From contig NC_067203.1 in assembly GCF_026262505.1 (NCBI RefSeq), positions 27,385,411-27,449,410 of the forward strand: DNA of 64,000 bases, given 5' to 3'. Both the position numbers and the translations under genes were made by a program. Origin of the DNA: Trichomonas vaginalis G3. Lineage: Eukaryota; Parabasalia; Trichomonadida; Trichomonadidae. Shown in pieces: positions 38,034-50,331 of this stretch. Every line of letters begins with the position of its first letter. Positions within the stretch are counted from its first letter, which is position 1. The notes beneath the pieces were generated by a model. That model made no database searches and was not told the DNA's origin. It saw only the letters and a list, made by a program, of their open reading frames with translations.

Positions 38034-39674
38034 TTATTTGAAGTTAAGTTTGTCCTTCCATTTCTGCACTTCTTCTTCTGTGAAGTGCCTGAGTGGGTGT
38101 CCTTCTGTGTTGAACACCCATTGAGCGGGCGAAATGAGTGAAGTATCAGCAAATGTCAGGTAAAGGTATTTCAATGTCTCTGCGAAGAAGAAACTTTCCT
38201 GGTTGCCGTAGGAGCGAGTGTCATTTGCATTGTTAACATCCCTTATATGTCCGAATCCCTTGCTCTTCCTTGCGTATTTATTTATTCCAGAGAACATGTT
38301 CCAAGCGTACATCCTAAATTTTGGAAGTCCAGTGAATTTCCACATCACGTAAACACTCTCGCATGATTCCGGCCTCAGCATGTAAACTGGATTTTCTATC
38401 TCGAAATCTTTCCCTTCTTTGTTCGAAAACCTCACGCGCTCTGGCCCTACGCCTGTCTGCGTGAACTCGTAAGCCTTCGCGTACCCTGTTGTTAGATCGT
38501 CCGCGAGCTGCAAGTCTTCAGCTGCGTGCGGATTCTCTTTTACAGTTCCGACCGCAATCATTCCGCCGGCGAATGTGCCGAGGTGCTCCTGCATCGGATT
38601 GACTGAACCGCCTGAGTACACGCCGAGGCCAGTGTAGTTCGACTTCTTTGAGTGGACGACGATCTTTTCCTTGATATCTTTGACAATTTGTAGATATTTG
38701 TCGAGGAATGGCCGGGCAACGCCTCGTGTCATCACGTATATCTTTATGATATATTCGTAGTATGAATCTATACCTCCTCCAACGTGGAGATTGCTTCCGC
38801 TGAAACTATCTGAAATTAATCCTCTGTTTTTGTAGCGTTCCCACATATTTTTGTATGTTTTCATTGCTAAGTCAATGTACTTGGGATCTCCAGTGAGCAT
38901 TGAAAGAGAAATGAACTCAAGTTGGTAAGTATTTGAATCAGCAACAGATCTACCGCCGCCTGAACTGTACGATGCTTTAATTTTCCCATTCTGATCGATT
39001 CCTAGTTTAACACCGCCGCCAAAAATGCCTGATTCCATAAGAGGATAGACGGCGTCGGCACATTCGACAGCTTTGTCTAAATAGAGCTTGTCAAGAGATA
39101 ATTCGTACATAGAAACAAATCCACCAACGAACCGAATGAGAAATTCGAATAAACTCCAACTTCCGGATGGTTTAAAATCGTTTTGAATATAATCGCGTGC
39201 TCTTTGGTATTCTTCTGTCAGATTCATCAGATAAAGAGTAGAGAGCGAATCAACTATTGTTAATGCAGCATGGAGAGTAGAGCTGCAGCTGTCGCTGTGG
39301 GGAACATATTCATCTTCACCCCAACAACGAGTTTTGTATGCATTCCATCCATGCAAAAATGCTTCTTTAATAGCTTGGGCTTTTTCATTGTTCTCTTTTA
39401 TTAATGGAAATGTTCGTTCATACAAGGGATTTGTTAAATATTGGCGTTTATTGTATGGTAATATGATTTCAGATGCTTGCGGCCTATCTGTGAGAAGTTC
39501 ATACTTATCTGGTCGCTTAAATCTATTTGTTTGGCTAATTGTTGAATTTATATCAGAATCAAATTTTATTCTAGGGCTGATAAAGGAAAGCAATTCGTAT
39601 GATATGAAAACAAAAACAACTGCGGCATAAAAGACAAAGGAATATCTATTTAAGGATACCCTTACATTGCGTAG
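38034..39674 (-). CDS. GH47 alpha-1,2-mannosidase, copy 2
   Basis: Protein identical to copy 1 over all 519 residues counted from the Leu codon at 39,593, including Glu150, Asp276, Glu409 and Thr496. The upstream anchor-coding extension and the out-of-phase ATG TAA are also the same, and the 15-bp inverted repeats are kept (38,022 and 39,651). Confidence 0.85.
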   Translation of the reverse strand, partial: LRNVRVSLNRYSFVFYAAVVFVFISYELLSFISPRIKFDSDINSTISQTNRFKRPDKYELLTDRPQASEIILPYNKRQYLTNPLYERTFPLIKENNEKAQAIKEAFLHGWNAYKTRCWGEDEYVPHSDSCSSTLHAALTIVDSLSTLYLMNLTEEYQRARDYIQNDFKPSGSWSLFEFLIRFVGGFVSMYELSLDKLYLDKAVECADAVYPLMESGIFGGGVKLGIDQNGKIKASYSSGGGRSVADSNTYQLEFISLSMLTGDPKYIDLAMKTYKNMWERYKNRGLISDSFSGSNLHVGGGIDSYYEYIIKIYVMTRGVARPFLDKYLQIVKDIKEKIVVHSKKSNYTGLGVYSGGSVNPMQEHLGTFAGGMIAVGTVKENPHAAEDLQLADDLTTGYAKAYEFTQTGVGPERVRFSNKEGKDFEIENPVYMLRPESCESVYVMWKFTGLPKFRMYAWNMFSGINKYARKSKGFGHIRDVNNANDTRSYGNQESFFFAETLKYLYLTFADTSLISPAQWVFNTEGHPLRHFTEEEVQKWKDKLNFK

Positions 39675-40401
39675 TTAGAAAGAGAATATGATATTGTCAT
39701 GATTGCTAAAGTTTTAGGCTCCAGAAATGAATATACATCAAACTGAAACAATTGATAAATTGAATGAACTTTTGAGAGGTTCTCAAATAAAAAAAATTAT
39801 CTAATTTTTTACAATACTATTATTTTATCCACATATGTATATATAGTAATTTGAGAAAACTTTTAGGAAAAAATATGTTTAATAAAAATCTGAATTTTAC
39901 TTGTTGTGGGATTGTTATTAATTGACACTCCAGACGTATTACTAATAGTTATGCGTATGCAATTAAAGTATTTCTGATGGACAAAATGTGAGATTTATAT
40001 CAGATAATTCATTTCTACTATTAAGTTATTCATTTATGAGTTTGCACTTATTCGCACTAAATAAATAACTATTAAAAATTGTTTTAATTAATTGACACCA
40101 TATAATAGAGTGAATTTTGTTTGATCAAACAACAATAATGATAGATATAAAGCCAAGAAACTTGCTATTAATATGCTCTACTTGCTATTTCAATGTAAGT
40201 ATGATATTTTCTAAATGTTTCGTTCAGATAACTTAGATATATTAGTCAAAATTTGAAATTTTAATAGCACATATATTAAAAATAATTATTATTCATAAAA
40301 GATTAATGAAATAGAAAAAAAATCAATCAAATTATAAAAATACAACATATGGTTTTTTATGGTTGTCTCATAATAGCATTTCATGAGAAAAAATATAATA
40401 C

Positions 40402-41354
40402 GAGTGGGGGACAAACTCGCCCATTGTCACTTTTCATTAACCTTAAACTTGTAATTTCATTATTTTTAATTAACCTTATTTCTTTCCCAATTCCTGATTT
40501 ATTTTATTCACTTACTATTAAAAGTCACATTTTAATAAAATATAATAATTTATTTATAGCATTTTTTACTATACTGTAATAAAAAATTAATTATAATAAA
40601 TTAAATGTTTATTAAATCAAATGTTTTCTTTGCAATAATATTTTTAATGTTGAGTAAACAATGTTGGGATCAAGTGTATCATTTTTCAGACCTTTCTGAA
40701 CAGCTTCAAGCATACTGATGCATTCGACTTTTTTAAATTGTGTCATTTCTTCGAAATCTCTTGTGACTTTTTTGATAACTTTAACACTTCTCTCTGAATC
40801 CAGACCTTTAATTTGCAACTTAATCAGAAATGAAGGAACAACACTGGAATATAACTCGATGACAAGTTCATCGAGTCGAAGATTTGGTTGTACACCACTT
40901 GTATGTGCCGGATACCATTGTGTCAAATTTTTTCTGAAATTAACTTTAAAAGTACTAAGTAAGATCATGAGATATAGCAATATATGTTTAAACCAACTTA
41001 TATTTTGGTTGTACACCACTTGTATGTGCCGGATACCATTGTGTCAAATTTTTTCTGAAATTAACTTTAAAAGTACTAAGTAAGATCATGAGATATAGCA
41101 ATATATGTTTAAACCAACTTATATTTTGGTTGTACACCACTTGTATGTGCCGGATACCATTGTGTCAAATTTTTTCTGAAATTAACTTTAAAAGTACTAA
41201 GTAACATCATTTATTTTTGCATAATATAATGCCAATATGGTTTCTTTTGATTTTATTTCATTTATAAGCAAATCAGATTTACCCAAAAACTCCACTCCAT
41301 AAGCGTTCATTTGCTAAATTAAAAAGTGACAATGGGCTAGTCTGTCCCTTTCTC
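40402..41354. mobile_element. Small Mutator-like element, site-1 insertion (unit 2)
   Basis: Same site, 9-bp ATATAATAC duplication and three internal repeats as at 31,792. 953 bases. Confidence 0.85.
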
Positions 41355-41715
41355 ATATAATACTATTTATTTTTGCATAGTTCAATTTTTTTAAATAATG
41401 CAAGATATCCCGCCATTAGTTTTCATGAAATAATCCAAAAATCAGCATACACTTGAGAACATAGCAGCTCTACATGTTTTCGCTATTTATTTTCCAATAA
41501 TATGAGGGGTTCACGGGATAAAGCTTCATTAAGCATAATTGATTACAATATCATCATATATATACCGAACATATAACAAATGGGATATTTGTATACTAAA
41601 ATAAAAAAGGAGCAAATTATATAATTTTTTTCATGCTACTTATAGGTTCAAAAATCTTATAATATAAAATATTTTCAAATACAAAGAAAATATGTGTTTA
41701 TTTCAAATTTGAAAA

Positions 41716-43083
41716 TTAGATATCTTGTGGGGTCCACTTTCCTCCTCTGTAATCACCTGTAGGGTTATCCTTAGGAAATCTTTTTGCATTTCTTGCCTTG
41801 TTGATCTCTTTTCTTGTTTCTGGTGTAGCTTTCTTTTGATTTCTGGATTTATTTTTCTCATATTCAAGTTTTTGGAGTTCGCGGATTGAAGGAGATATTT
41901 GGTAATTATTGACACGATTGTATATTTCTTGTTTGCATTTCTCTCCTTCGTTTTTTTGTAAAATTGTAACAGCCGTACGCATTTCAAACGATTTTGCGTT
42001 GTTTCCTTTGGGACACTGAGTAAGCATTGAGTGATGTATTGATTCATTTTGTTGTGTTTGAGCATTAGGATCAATTTCTGGAATCAACTTTGCGGCATCA
42101 TCTGTAAAACGTTGAAATTGCTTCGCTAAATCAGGTTTTGTAAGTGGCTGAAACACAGGATATTCTTTGTCTTTTTCGTGAAGGCAATTTTCATGCCTTC
42201 CGATAAAATGATTTAATGTATTCTTCCATAGAAAAATTTTTTTCGTTGTTTCAATTGGAAGCATGATAATAAAAGTGAACCACTTAATAACTTTCGAATA
42301 TATCTGATGAAATACTTTTTCTTGGTGTTTTAATGGTCTTCCACGTTTCTTCGGCTCTTCTGCTTTAGATTTGATTGGGAATGCTGGCTGTGAATCACTT
42401 TCTTTCTGTTGATTAACAGTTTCTTTTCCTGCTGCTTCTTTATATCCACCATTTTCAAGCTTTTCGAAAGCTCTGCCAACTGCACGTACACAATGACGAG
42501 GATCAAGTGTAATTTTAGCATTCGGAGAATATTGCTGGATGATGGCTTTCGTTTTATTGTCATTGTCATGAACCACTGTGGAAACATTTGTAAAGTCAAA
42601 ATTTGACATCATCCTCTTTGTACATTCTGTTTCCATCATGTTGGATGGGCCTTCAAAGTCTCCTCCAGAGCTCTTTTTTATAACAGTTGTTTCACCAACA
42701 ACTTTTCCACGGTTGTCCATCATTAAACTTTGGCACGCTGTAGCATTTCTGCCAACATTATAATGCGAATCAGTGCTTAAAAATGTATCTTTCTTCATTG
42801 TTTGTTGAGCATTTTTAATAGATTGCTCTTTATATTCTAGTATTACCTTACCTATTTCTTTTTGATGACGGTAAAACTCTTTTTCACTCGGCACTTTAAT
42901 ATTGTTATCTTGAAATAAATTCCTTGCTCGAGTATAAGAGTCACCATTAACAATTACAGAAGCAGTCCAGTGTTTTGGATCGACTTCCTTTGGCGCATTC
43001 TTTTCTTGGGAGTTTTTTCTTGCTTCAATTGATTTTTCGTTAGCTTCACGACTTTGTTGTTTGCGTCTGCTTGGTGGAGGCAT
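41716..43083 (-). CDS. Kolobok-like DDE transposase, copy 2
   Basis: 455 codons from the ATG at 43,083; protein identical to copy 1, with all DDE residues and the AT-hook intact. Confidence 0.65.
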   Translation of the reverse strand: MPPPSRRKQQSREANEKSIEARKNSQEKNAPKEVDPKHWTASVIVNGDSYTRARNLFQDNNIKVPSEKEFYRHQKEIGKVILEYKEQSIKNAQQTMKKDTFLSTDSHYNVGRNATACQSLMMDNRGKVVGETTVIKKSSGGDFEGPSNMMETECTKRMMSNFDFTNVSTVVHDNDNKTKAIIQQYSPNAKITLDPRHCVRAVGRAFEKLENGGYKEAAGKETVNQQKESDSQPAFPIKSKAEEPKKRGRPLKHQEKVFHQIYSKVIKWFTFIIMLPIETTKKIFLWKNTLNHFIGRHENCLHEKDKEYPVFQPLTKPDLAKQFQRFTDDAAKLIPEIDPNAQTQQNESIHHSMLTQCPKGNNAKSFEMRTAVTILQKNEGEKCKQEIYNRVNNYQISPSIRELQKLEYEKNKSRNQKKATPETRKEINKARNAKRFPKDNPTGDYRGGKWTPQDI

Positions 43084-43627
43084 ATTACGTAAATGGTCGG
43101 CCAAAAATGTAATAAACGTAGTGAATAATTAAAAAGATTGCTTTATATAAAAATATAATCATTTTTTCCTTAGAAATCCCATTATTTGCATAACAATATT
43201 TAAAAATATTTTTTTGATATAGTTTACAGTCACATCAATATGAACTATATTAAACTATCAGAAACTTATGTATTTATTAGTAAAGTTGAAATTTTTATCA
43301 TATTTACACATTAAATTTAATTTTCATGCATATTTAAGTTTTTTCAACACAATCTTGTATTGTTAGTACCGACAATATGAAAGAAAGTTATACTGTATTT
43401 AATTTTAGCAATAAACAAAAAAATCTAAATTATATCTTTAGATACTAGGATTGATTTAATGACTAAGAACGTTTTTATCAATAATACCATGATTCATAAC
43501 ATATAGACATAACCTAAATATACCAAAGCATTTCTACTTGGAACTAGCGCATCGCCAAAATAATGGGTCAATATTCATTTGACGTAATGCTGATCGAGAG
43601 AAGTCTTTATATATAAGCCTTATCACA

Positions 43628-43822
43628 ATGCCACGAATGCACCCAGCTGCAGGCGTGTCTTGTTTAACATTCATTCCTATATATGATGGAACATTAATCA
43701 ATAATCATGGAAGTATCACTTTTCAAATAACATCATTGTTAAATGAAAGAAAATTGTATGCAAAATTACATTTTGGTAATGGTGAGACGCAATATGTTGA
43801 AGTATATATCATTATTATTTAA
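43628..43822 (+). CDS. Conserved 64-residue small protein (unit 2)
   Basis: Identical to the copy at 26,402, with TCACA before the ATG. Confidence 0.45.
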   Translation: MPRMHPAAGVSCLTFIPIYDGTLINNHGSITFQITSLLNERKLYAKLHFGNGETQYVEVYIIII

Positions 43823-44467
43823 TATACAAACAAACTCTAGTACAAAATTGTATTAATTCAACTTTCATGTCTAATATAAAAACTTTTTTTAAAAAAAGAG
43901 ATATAATCGTGTATAATATGAGAAAAATGAATATCAATACAAAATAAAATATCAATTAGCTATTGCTGATGACATATCATGAATATTGATCATTTGATTT
44001 GATTAATTTTGATAAATATTAGGCTTTTTGCTAGTTACATATTACAATAAGGCTTTTAAATGGATATTTATTGATATGAGCTTATTTCAAAATGACAGTC
44101 TTTGATTTATCCACTAATAAGATTTGATGTCACAAAAATCTAGATTTTGGGGCATAAAAACCTAACACCAAATCATAACCTCTGTGCATATACTAAATTG
44201 AGTACAGAAATATGTTAATTTTCAGTATTTTTAGAAGAATTCTTATTATCCTTCAAAAAGTCAGTATTTCTGCTGTAATTTTCTACAACATTGTAGTTAT
44301 TGCACTTTGTCTATGGATTTGTATATATGTTATATATAAATTATATATCTAAACTGCCCATAAGTGCAATTTTTATATAAATTGTTTATTTCTTTAACAA
44401 TTTCATATGAAATATGCTTTTTTAAGCGTATCAAAGCTGTGTTCTTAATGTGCATGGATATATCAAG

Positions 44468-45298
44468 GAGTGGGGGACAAACTCGCCCATTGTCACTTTT
44501 CATTAACCTTAAACTTGTAATTTCATTATTTTTAATTAACCTTATTTCTTTCCCAATTCCTGATTTATTTTATTCACTTACTATTAAAAGTCACATTTTA
44601 ATAAAATATAATAATTTATTTATAGCATTTTTTACTATACTGTAATAAAAAATTAATTATAATAAATTAAATGTTTATTAAATCAAATGTTTTCTTTGCA
44701 ATAATATTTTTAATGTTGAGTAAACAATGTTGGGATCAAGTGTATCATTTTTCAGACCTTTCTGAACAGCTTCAAGCATACTGATGCATTCGACTTTTTT
44801 AAATTGTGTCATTTCTTCGAAATCTCTTGTGACTTTTTTGATAACTTTAACACTTCTCTCTGAATCCAGACCTTTAATTTGCAACTTAATCAGAATGAAG
44901 GAACAACACTGGAATATAACTCGATGACAAGTTCATCGAGTCGAAGATTTGGTTGTACACCACTTGTATGTGCCGGATACCATTGTGTCAAATTTTTTCT
45001 GAAATTAACTTTAAAAGTACTAAGTAAGATCATGAGATATAGCAATATATGTTTAAACCAACTTATATTTTGGTTGTACACCACTTGTATGTGCCGGATA
45101 CCATTGTGTCAAATTTTTTCTGAAATTAACTTTAAAAGTACTAAGTAACATCATTTATTTTTGCATAATATAATGCCAATATGGTTTCTTTTGATTTTAT
45201 TTCATTTATAAGCAAATCAGATTTACCCAAAAACTCCACTCCATAAGCGTTCATTTGCTAAATTAAAAAGTGACAATGGGCTAGTCTGTCCCTTTCTC
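44468..45298. mobile_element. Small Mutator-like element, site-2 insertion (unit 2)
   Basis: Site-2 duplication ATATATCAAG at 44,458 to 44,467 and after 45,298; two internal repeats. The inner coding-like stretch is disturbed by a small deletion near 44,893. Confidence 0.85.
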
Positions 45299-46221
45299 AT
45301 ATATCAAGAAAAATGTCGAAAAAAAATGTGAATTCACAAATTCACTGAATTTTCACCGTTTTTTGAATTTTGCTACAGCACTAATATTAAATAATACTAA
45401 AATCTTCTGTCTTTGTGAAAGAATAAATTCTGACAAAAAGTGCTCGTTTAAATTTAATGATCATCTGTATGACTAAGTGGTAAAAAGTGTTTCTGACCAA
45501 AAAGGGTTACATGCTTAGTCTATTTTTCTGACAGGATACTCTAGATTTACATGATCTCTATTTCATATTTCCGTTTTTAGATTCTTCGACAGATTTTATG
45601 ATAGAAAACCAAGATTAACAAATTTCCGGCATGTTAATGAAGAAATCTGCAGCTACCCTCAATATTATTTCAATAATCAGTATCGTTTCTCTTACAATTT
45701 ATTTTTTTCTCAATAATTTAACAAGAAATAACAATACACACTTGGTTTTACGTATAAAAGCTAAGTGTCGAACTTAATCAACTTTACTTACTTAGCAAAT
45801 GAATATTTTTGTGGTTGCGAGTTCTGAATGCTGAAGTTTTAGATTTCTCTATAAATGATATCATTGCACTTACAATGTTGTTCCAGCCTATCGCATAAAT
45901 CATAGAAAATCCAAAAAAAAAATAATATAAAGAAAATTCATGTCATGAAGTTCAAAAAATACCGTGTAACATTAAAATTTGTTATGCATAATACATTTTA
46001 GCTATTATTGATTTTTTTTAATTTTCGAGAAATTGAATGGTGAGTCCGATAGAGAAATTTTTAAAAATCCTAGTGCCTCATAGAAGTAATTTCCCTCGTC
46101 TCCCATACTTCCAAATGTATGCATATGACATAAACTTTTATGCATTACACAAGTGGCCAATAATATCTATAGAGTAAAAAATTAGAAATTTAATTTTTTT
46201 ATATGATAGTTATATTTCAGA

Positions 46222-46457
46222 TTTGCGAGCGTAACTTTTTTCTCCATGGCATACTTGTTTTAAGAGCAAATGATCAAAATCGTCCTTCAATTATTGAAGG
46301 AGCTGATATCTTTTGAAAATTGAATTGAAAGGGTATTCAATTTTCAAATTTCCTCTCAATTTTGGAAACATATCAACTCTATGAATTAACAATTATGTGC
46401 CTTCACAGTTTATCAGTCATATAAGGTGCTTATAAAGAAAAAAGTTACGCTCGCAAA
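46222..46457. mobile_element. 236-bp foldback element (unit 2)
   Basis: Identical layout to the copy at 28,996. Confidence 0.75.
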
Positions 46458-46645
46458 ATATGTTTTTATATAGATTTCACATAAAATAATTATGTAATTT
46501 CTAAAAAAGAATATTTTTGTTCTTGAATATTAAAGTGTATTGTAGTTTAAAAAGTTTTAAATATGTTGCTAAAATTTCAGGTTTATAGCTCATGTCTAGC
46601 ATGACTTCTTCGTATGCGCAAAAAATCTGACACGTAAGGGTATCC

Positions 46646-48286
46646 TTATTTGAAGTTAAGTTTGTCCTTCCATTTCTGCACTTCTTCTTCTGTGAAGTGC
46701 CTGAGTGGGTGTCCTTCTGTGTTGAACACCCATTGAGCGGGCGAAATGAGTGAAGTATCAGCAAATGTCAGGTAAAGGTATTTCAATGTCTCTGCGAAGA
46801 AGAAACTTTCCTGGTTGCCGTAGGAGCGAGTGTCATTTGCATTGTTAACATCCCTTATATGTCCGAATCCCTTGCTCTTCCTTGCGTATTTATTTATTCC
46901 AGAGAACATGTTCCAAGCGTACATCCTAAATTTTGGAAGTCCAGTGAATTTCCACATCACGTAAACACTCTCGCATGATTCCGGCCTCAGCATGTAAACT
47001 GGATTTTCTATCTCGAAATCTTTCCCTTCTTTGTTCGAAAACCTCACGCGCTCTGGCCCTACGCCTGTCTGCGTGAACTCGTAAGCCTTCGCGTACCCTG
47101 TTGTTAGATCGTCCGCGAGCTGCAAGTCTTCAGCTGCGTGCGGATTCTCTTTTACAGTTCCGACCGCAATCATTCCCGGCAAGCGTGTGCCGAGGTGCTC
47201 CTGCATCGGATTGACTGAACCGCCTGAGTACACGCCGAGGCCAGTGTAGTTCGACTTCTTTGAGTGGACGACGATCTTTTCCTTGATATCTTTGACAATT
47301 TGTAGATATTTGTCGAGGAATGGCCGGGCAACGCCTCGTGTCATCACGTATATCTTTATGATATATTCGTAGTATGAATCTATACCTCCTCCAACGTGGA
47401 GATTGCTTCCGCTGAAACTATCTGAAATTAATCCTCTGTTTTTGTAGCGTTCCCACATATTTTTGTATGTTTTCATTGCTAAGTCAATGTACTTGGGATC
47501 TCCAGTGAGCATTGAAAGAGAAATGAACTCAAGTTGGTAAGTATTTGAATCAGCAACAGATCTACCGCCGCCTGAACTGTACGATGCTTTAATTTTCCCA
47601 TTCTGATCGATTCCTAGTTTAACACCGCCGCCAAAAATGCCTGATTCCATAAGAGGATAGACGGCGTCGGCACATTCGACAGCTTTGTCTAAATAGAGCT
47701 TGTCAAGAGATAATTCGTACATAGAAACAAATCCACCAACGAACCGAATGAGAAATTCGAATAAACTCCAACTTCCGGATGGTTTAAAATCGTTTTGAAT
47801 ATAATCGCGTGCTCTTTGGTATTCTTCTGTCAGATTCATCAGATAAAGAGTAGAGAGCGAATCAACTATTGTTAATGCAGCATGGAGAGTAGAGCTGCAG
47901 CTGTCGCTGTGGGGAACATATTCATCTTCACCCCAACAACGAGTTTTGTATGCATTCCATCCATGCAAAAATGCTTCTTTAATAGCTTGGGCTTTTTCAT
48001 TGTTCTCTTTTATTAATGGAAATGTTCGTTCATACAAGGGATTTGTTAAATATTGGCGTTTATTGTATGGTAATATGATTTCAGATGCTTGCGGCCTATC
48101 TGTGAGAAGTTCATACTTATCTGGTCGCTTAAATCTATTTGTTTGGCTAATTGTTGAATTTATATCAGAATCAAATTTTATTCTAGGGCTGATAAAGGAA
48201 AGCAATTCGTATGATATGAAAACAAAAACAACTGCGGCATAAAAGACAAAGGAATATCTATTTAAGGATACCCTTACATTGCGTAG
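46646..48286 (-). CDS. GH47 alpha-1,2-mannosidase, copy 3 (local substitution)
   Basis: As copy 1 except residues 340 to 344, where GTFAGGM is replaced by GTRLPGM through a cluster of changes at about 47,174 to 47,187 that keeps the frame. The altered segment follows EHLG, in the stretch corresponding to the HLVCFLPGTLALG region of other GH47 enzymes; notably the new LPG resembles that family form. Catalytic residues are intact. Whether this is a real variant or a consensus error cannot be told from the sequence. Confidence 0.8.
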   Translation of the reverse strand, partial: LRNVRVSLNRYSFVFYAAVVFVFISYELLSFISPRIKFDSDINSTISQTNRFKRPDKYELLTDRPQASEIILPYNKRQYLTNPLYERTFPLIKENNEKAQAIKEAFLHGWNAYKTRCWGEDEYVPHSDSCSSTLHAALTIVDSLSTLYLMNLTEEYQRARDYIQNDFKPSGSWSLFEFLIRFVGGFVSMYELSLDKLYLDKAVECADAVYPLMESGIFGGGVKLGIDQNGKIKASYSSGGGRSVADSNTYQLEFISLSMLTGDPKYIDLAMKTYKNMWERYKNRGLISDSFSGSNLHVGGGIDSYYEYIIKIYVMTRGVARPFLDKYLQIVKDIKEKIVVHSKKSNYTGLGVYSGGSVNPMQEHLGTRLPGMIAVGTVKENPHAAEDLQLADDLTTGYAKAYEFTQTGVGPERVRFSNKEGKDFEIENPVYMLRPESCESVYVMWKFTGLPKFRMYAWNMFSGINKYARKSKGFGHIRDVNNANDTRSYGNQESFFFAETLKYLYLTFADTSLISPAQWVFNTEGHPLRHFTEEEVQKWKDKLNFK

Positions 48287-49018
48287 TTAGAAAGAGAATA
48301 TGATATTGTCATGATTGCTAAAGTTTTAGGCTCCAGAAATGAATATACATCAAACTGAAACAATTGATAAATTGAATGAACTTTTGAGAGGTTCTCAAAT
48401 AAAAAAAATTATCTAATTTTTTACAATATTACTATTATTTTATCCACATATGTATATATAGTAATTTGAGAAAACTTTTAGGAAAAAATATGTTTAATAA
48501 AAATCTGAATTTTACTTGTTGTGGGATTGTTATTAATTGACACTCCAGACGTATTACTAATAGTTATGCGTATGCAATTAAAGTATTTCTGATGGACAAA
48601 ATGTGAGATTTATATCAGATAATTCATTTCTACTATTAAGTTATTCATTTATGAGTTTGCACTTATTCGCACTAAATAAATAACTATTAAAAATTGTTTT
48701 AATTAATTGACACCATATAATAGAGTGAATTTTGTTTGATCAAACAACAATAGATGATAGATATAAAGCCAAGAAACTTGCTATTAATATGCTCTACTTG
48801 CTATTTCAATGTAAGTATGATATTTTCTAAATGTTTCGTTCAGATAACTTAGATATATTAGTCAAAATTTGAAATTTTAATAGCACATATATTAAAAATA
48901 ATTATTATTCATAAAAGATTAATGAAATAGTAAAAAAAATCAATCAAATTATAAAAATACAACATATGGTTTTTTATGGTTGTCTCATAATAGCATTTCA
49001 TGAGAAAAAATATAATAC

Positions 49019-49970
49019 GAGTGGGGGACAAACTCGCCCATTGTCACTTTTCATTAACCTTAAACTTGTAATTTCATTATTTTTAATTAACCTTATTTCT
49101 TTCCCAATTCCTGATTTATTTTATTCACTTACTATTAAAAGTCACATTTTAATAAAATATAATAATTTATTTATAGCATTTTTTACTATACTGTAATAAA
49201 AAATTAATTATAATAAATTAAATGTTTATTAAATCAAATGTTTTCTTTGCAATAATATTTTTAATGTTGAGTAAACAATGTTGGGATCAAGTGTATCATT
49301 TTTCAGACCTTTCTGAACAGCTTCAAGCATACTGATGCATTCGACTTTTTTAAATTGTGTCATTTCTTCGAAATCTCTTGTGACTTTTTTGATAACTTTA
49401 ACACTTCTCTCTGAATCCAGACCTTTAATTTGCAACTTAATCAGAAATGAAGGAACAACACTGGAATATAACTCGATGACAAGTTCATCGAGTCGAAGAT
49501 TTGGTTGTACACCACTTGTATGTGCCGGATACCATTGTGTCAAATTTTTTCTGAAATTAACTTTAAAAGTACTAAGTAAGATCATGAGATATAGCAATAT
49601 ATGTTTAAACCAACTTATATTTTGGTTGTACACCACTTGTATGTGCCGGATACCATTGTGTCAAATTTTTTCTGAAAATTAACTTTAAGTACTAAGTAAG
49701 ATCATGAGATATAGCAATATATGTTTAAACCAACTTATATTTTGGTTGTACACCACTTGTATGTGCCGGATACCATTGTGTCAAATTTTTTCTGAAATTA
49801 ACTTTAAAAGTACTAAGTAACATCATTTATTTTTGCATAATATAATGCCAATATGGTTTCTTTTGATTTTATTTCATTTATAAGCAAATCAGATTTACCC
49901 AAAAACTCCACTCCATAAGCGTTCATTTGCTAAATTAAAAAGTGACAATGGGCTAGTCTGTCCCTTTCTC
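49019..49970. mobile_element. Small Mutator-like element, site-1 insertion (unit 3)
   Basis: Site-1 duplication ATATAATAC on both sides, three internal repeats; the second repeat has small private changes near 49,676. Confidence 0.85.
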
Positions 49971-50331
49971 ATATAATACTATTTATTTTTGCATAGTTCA
50001 ATTTTTTTAAATAATGCAAGATATCCCGCCATTAGTTTTCATGAAATAATCCAAAAATCAGCATACACTTGAGAACATAGCAGCTCTACATGTTTTCGCT
50101 ATTTATTTTCCAATAATATGAGGGGTTCACGGGATAAAGCTTCATTAAGCATAATTGATTACAATATCATCATATATATACCGAACATATAAAAATGGGA
50201 TATTTGTATACTAAAATAAAAAAGGAGCAAATTATATAATTTTTTTCATGCTACTTATAGGTTCAAAAATCTTATAATATAAAAATATTTTCAAATACAA
50301 AGAAAATATGTGTTTATTTCAAATTTGAAAA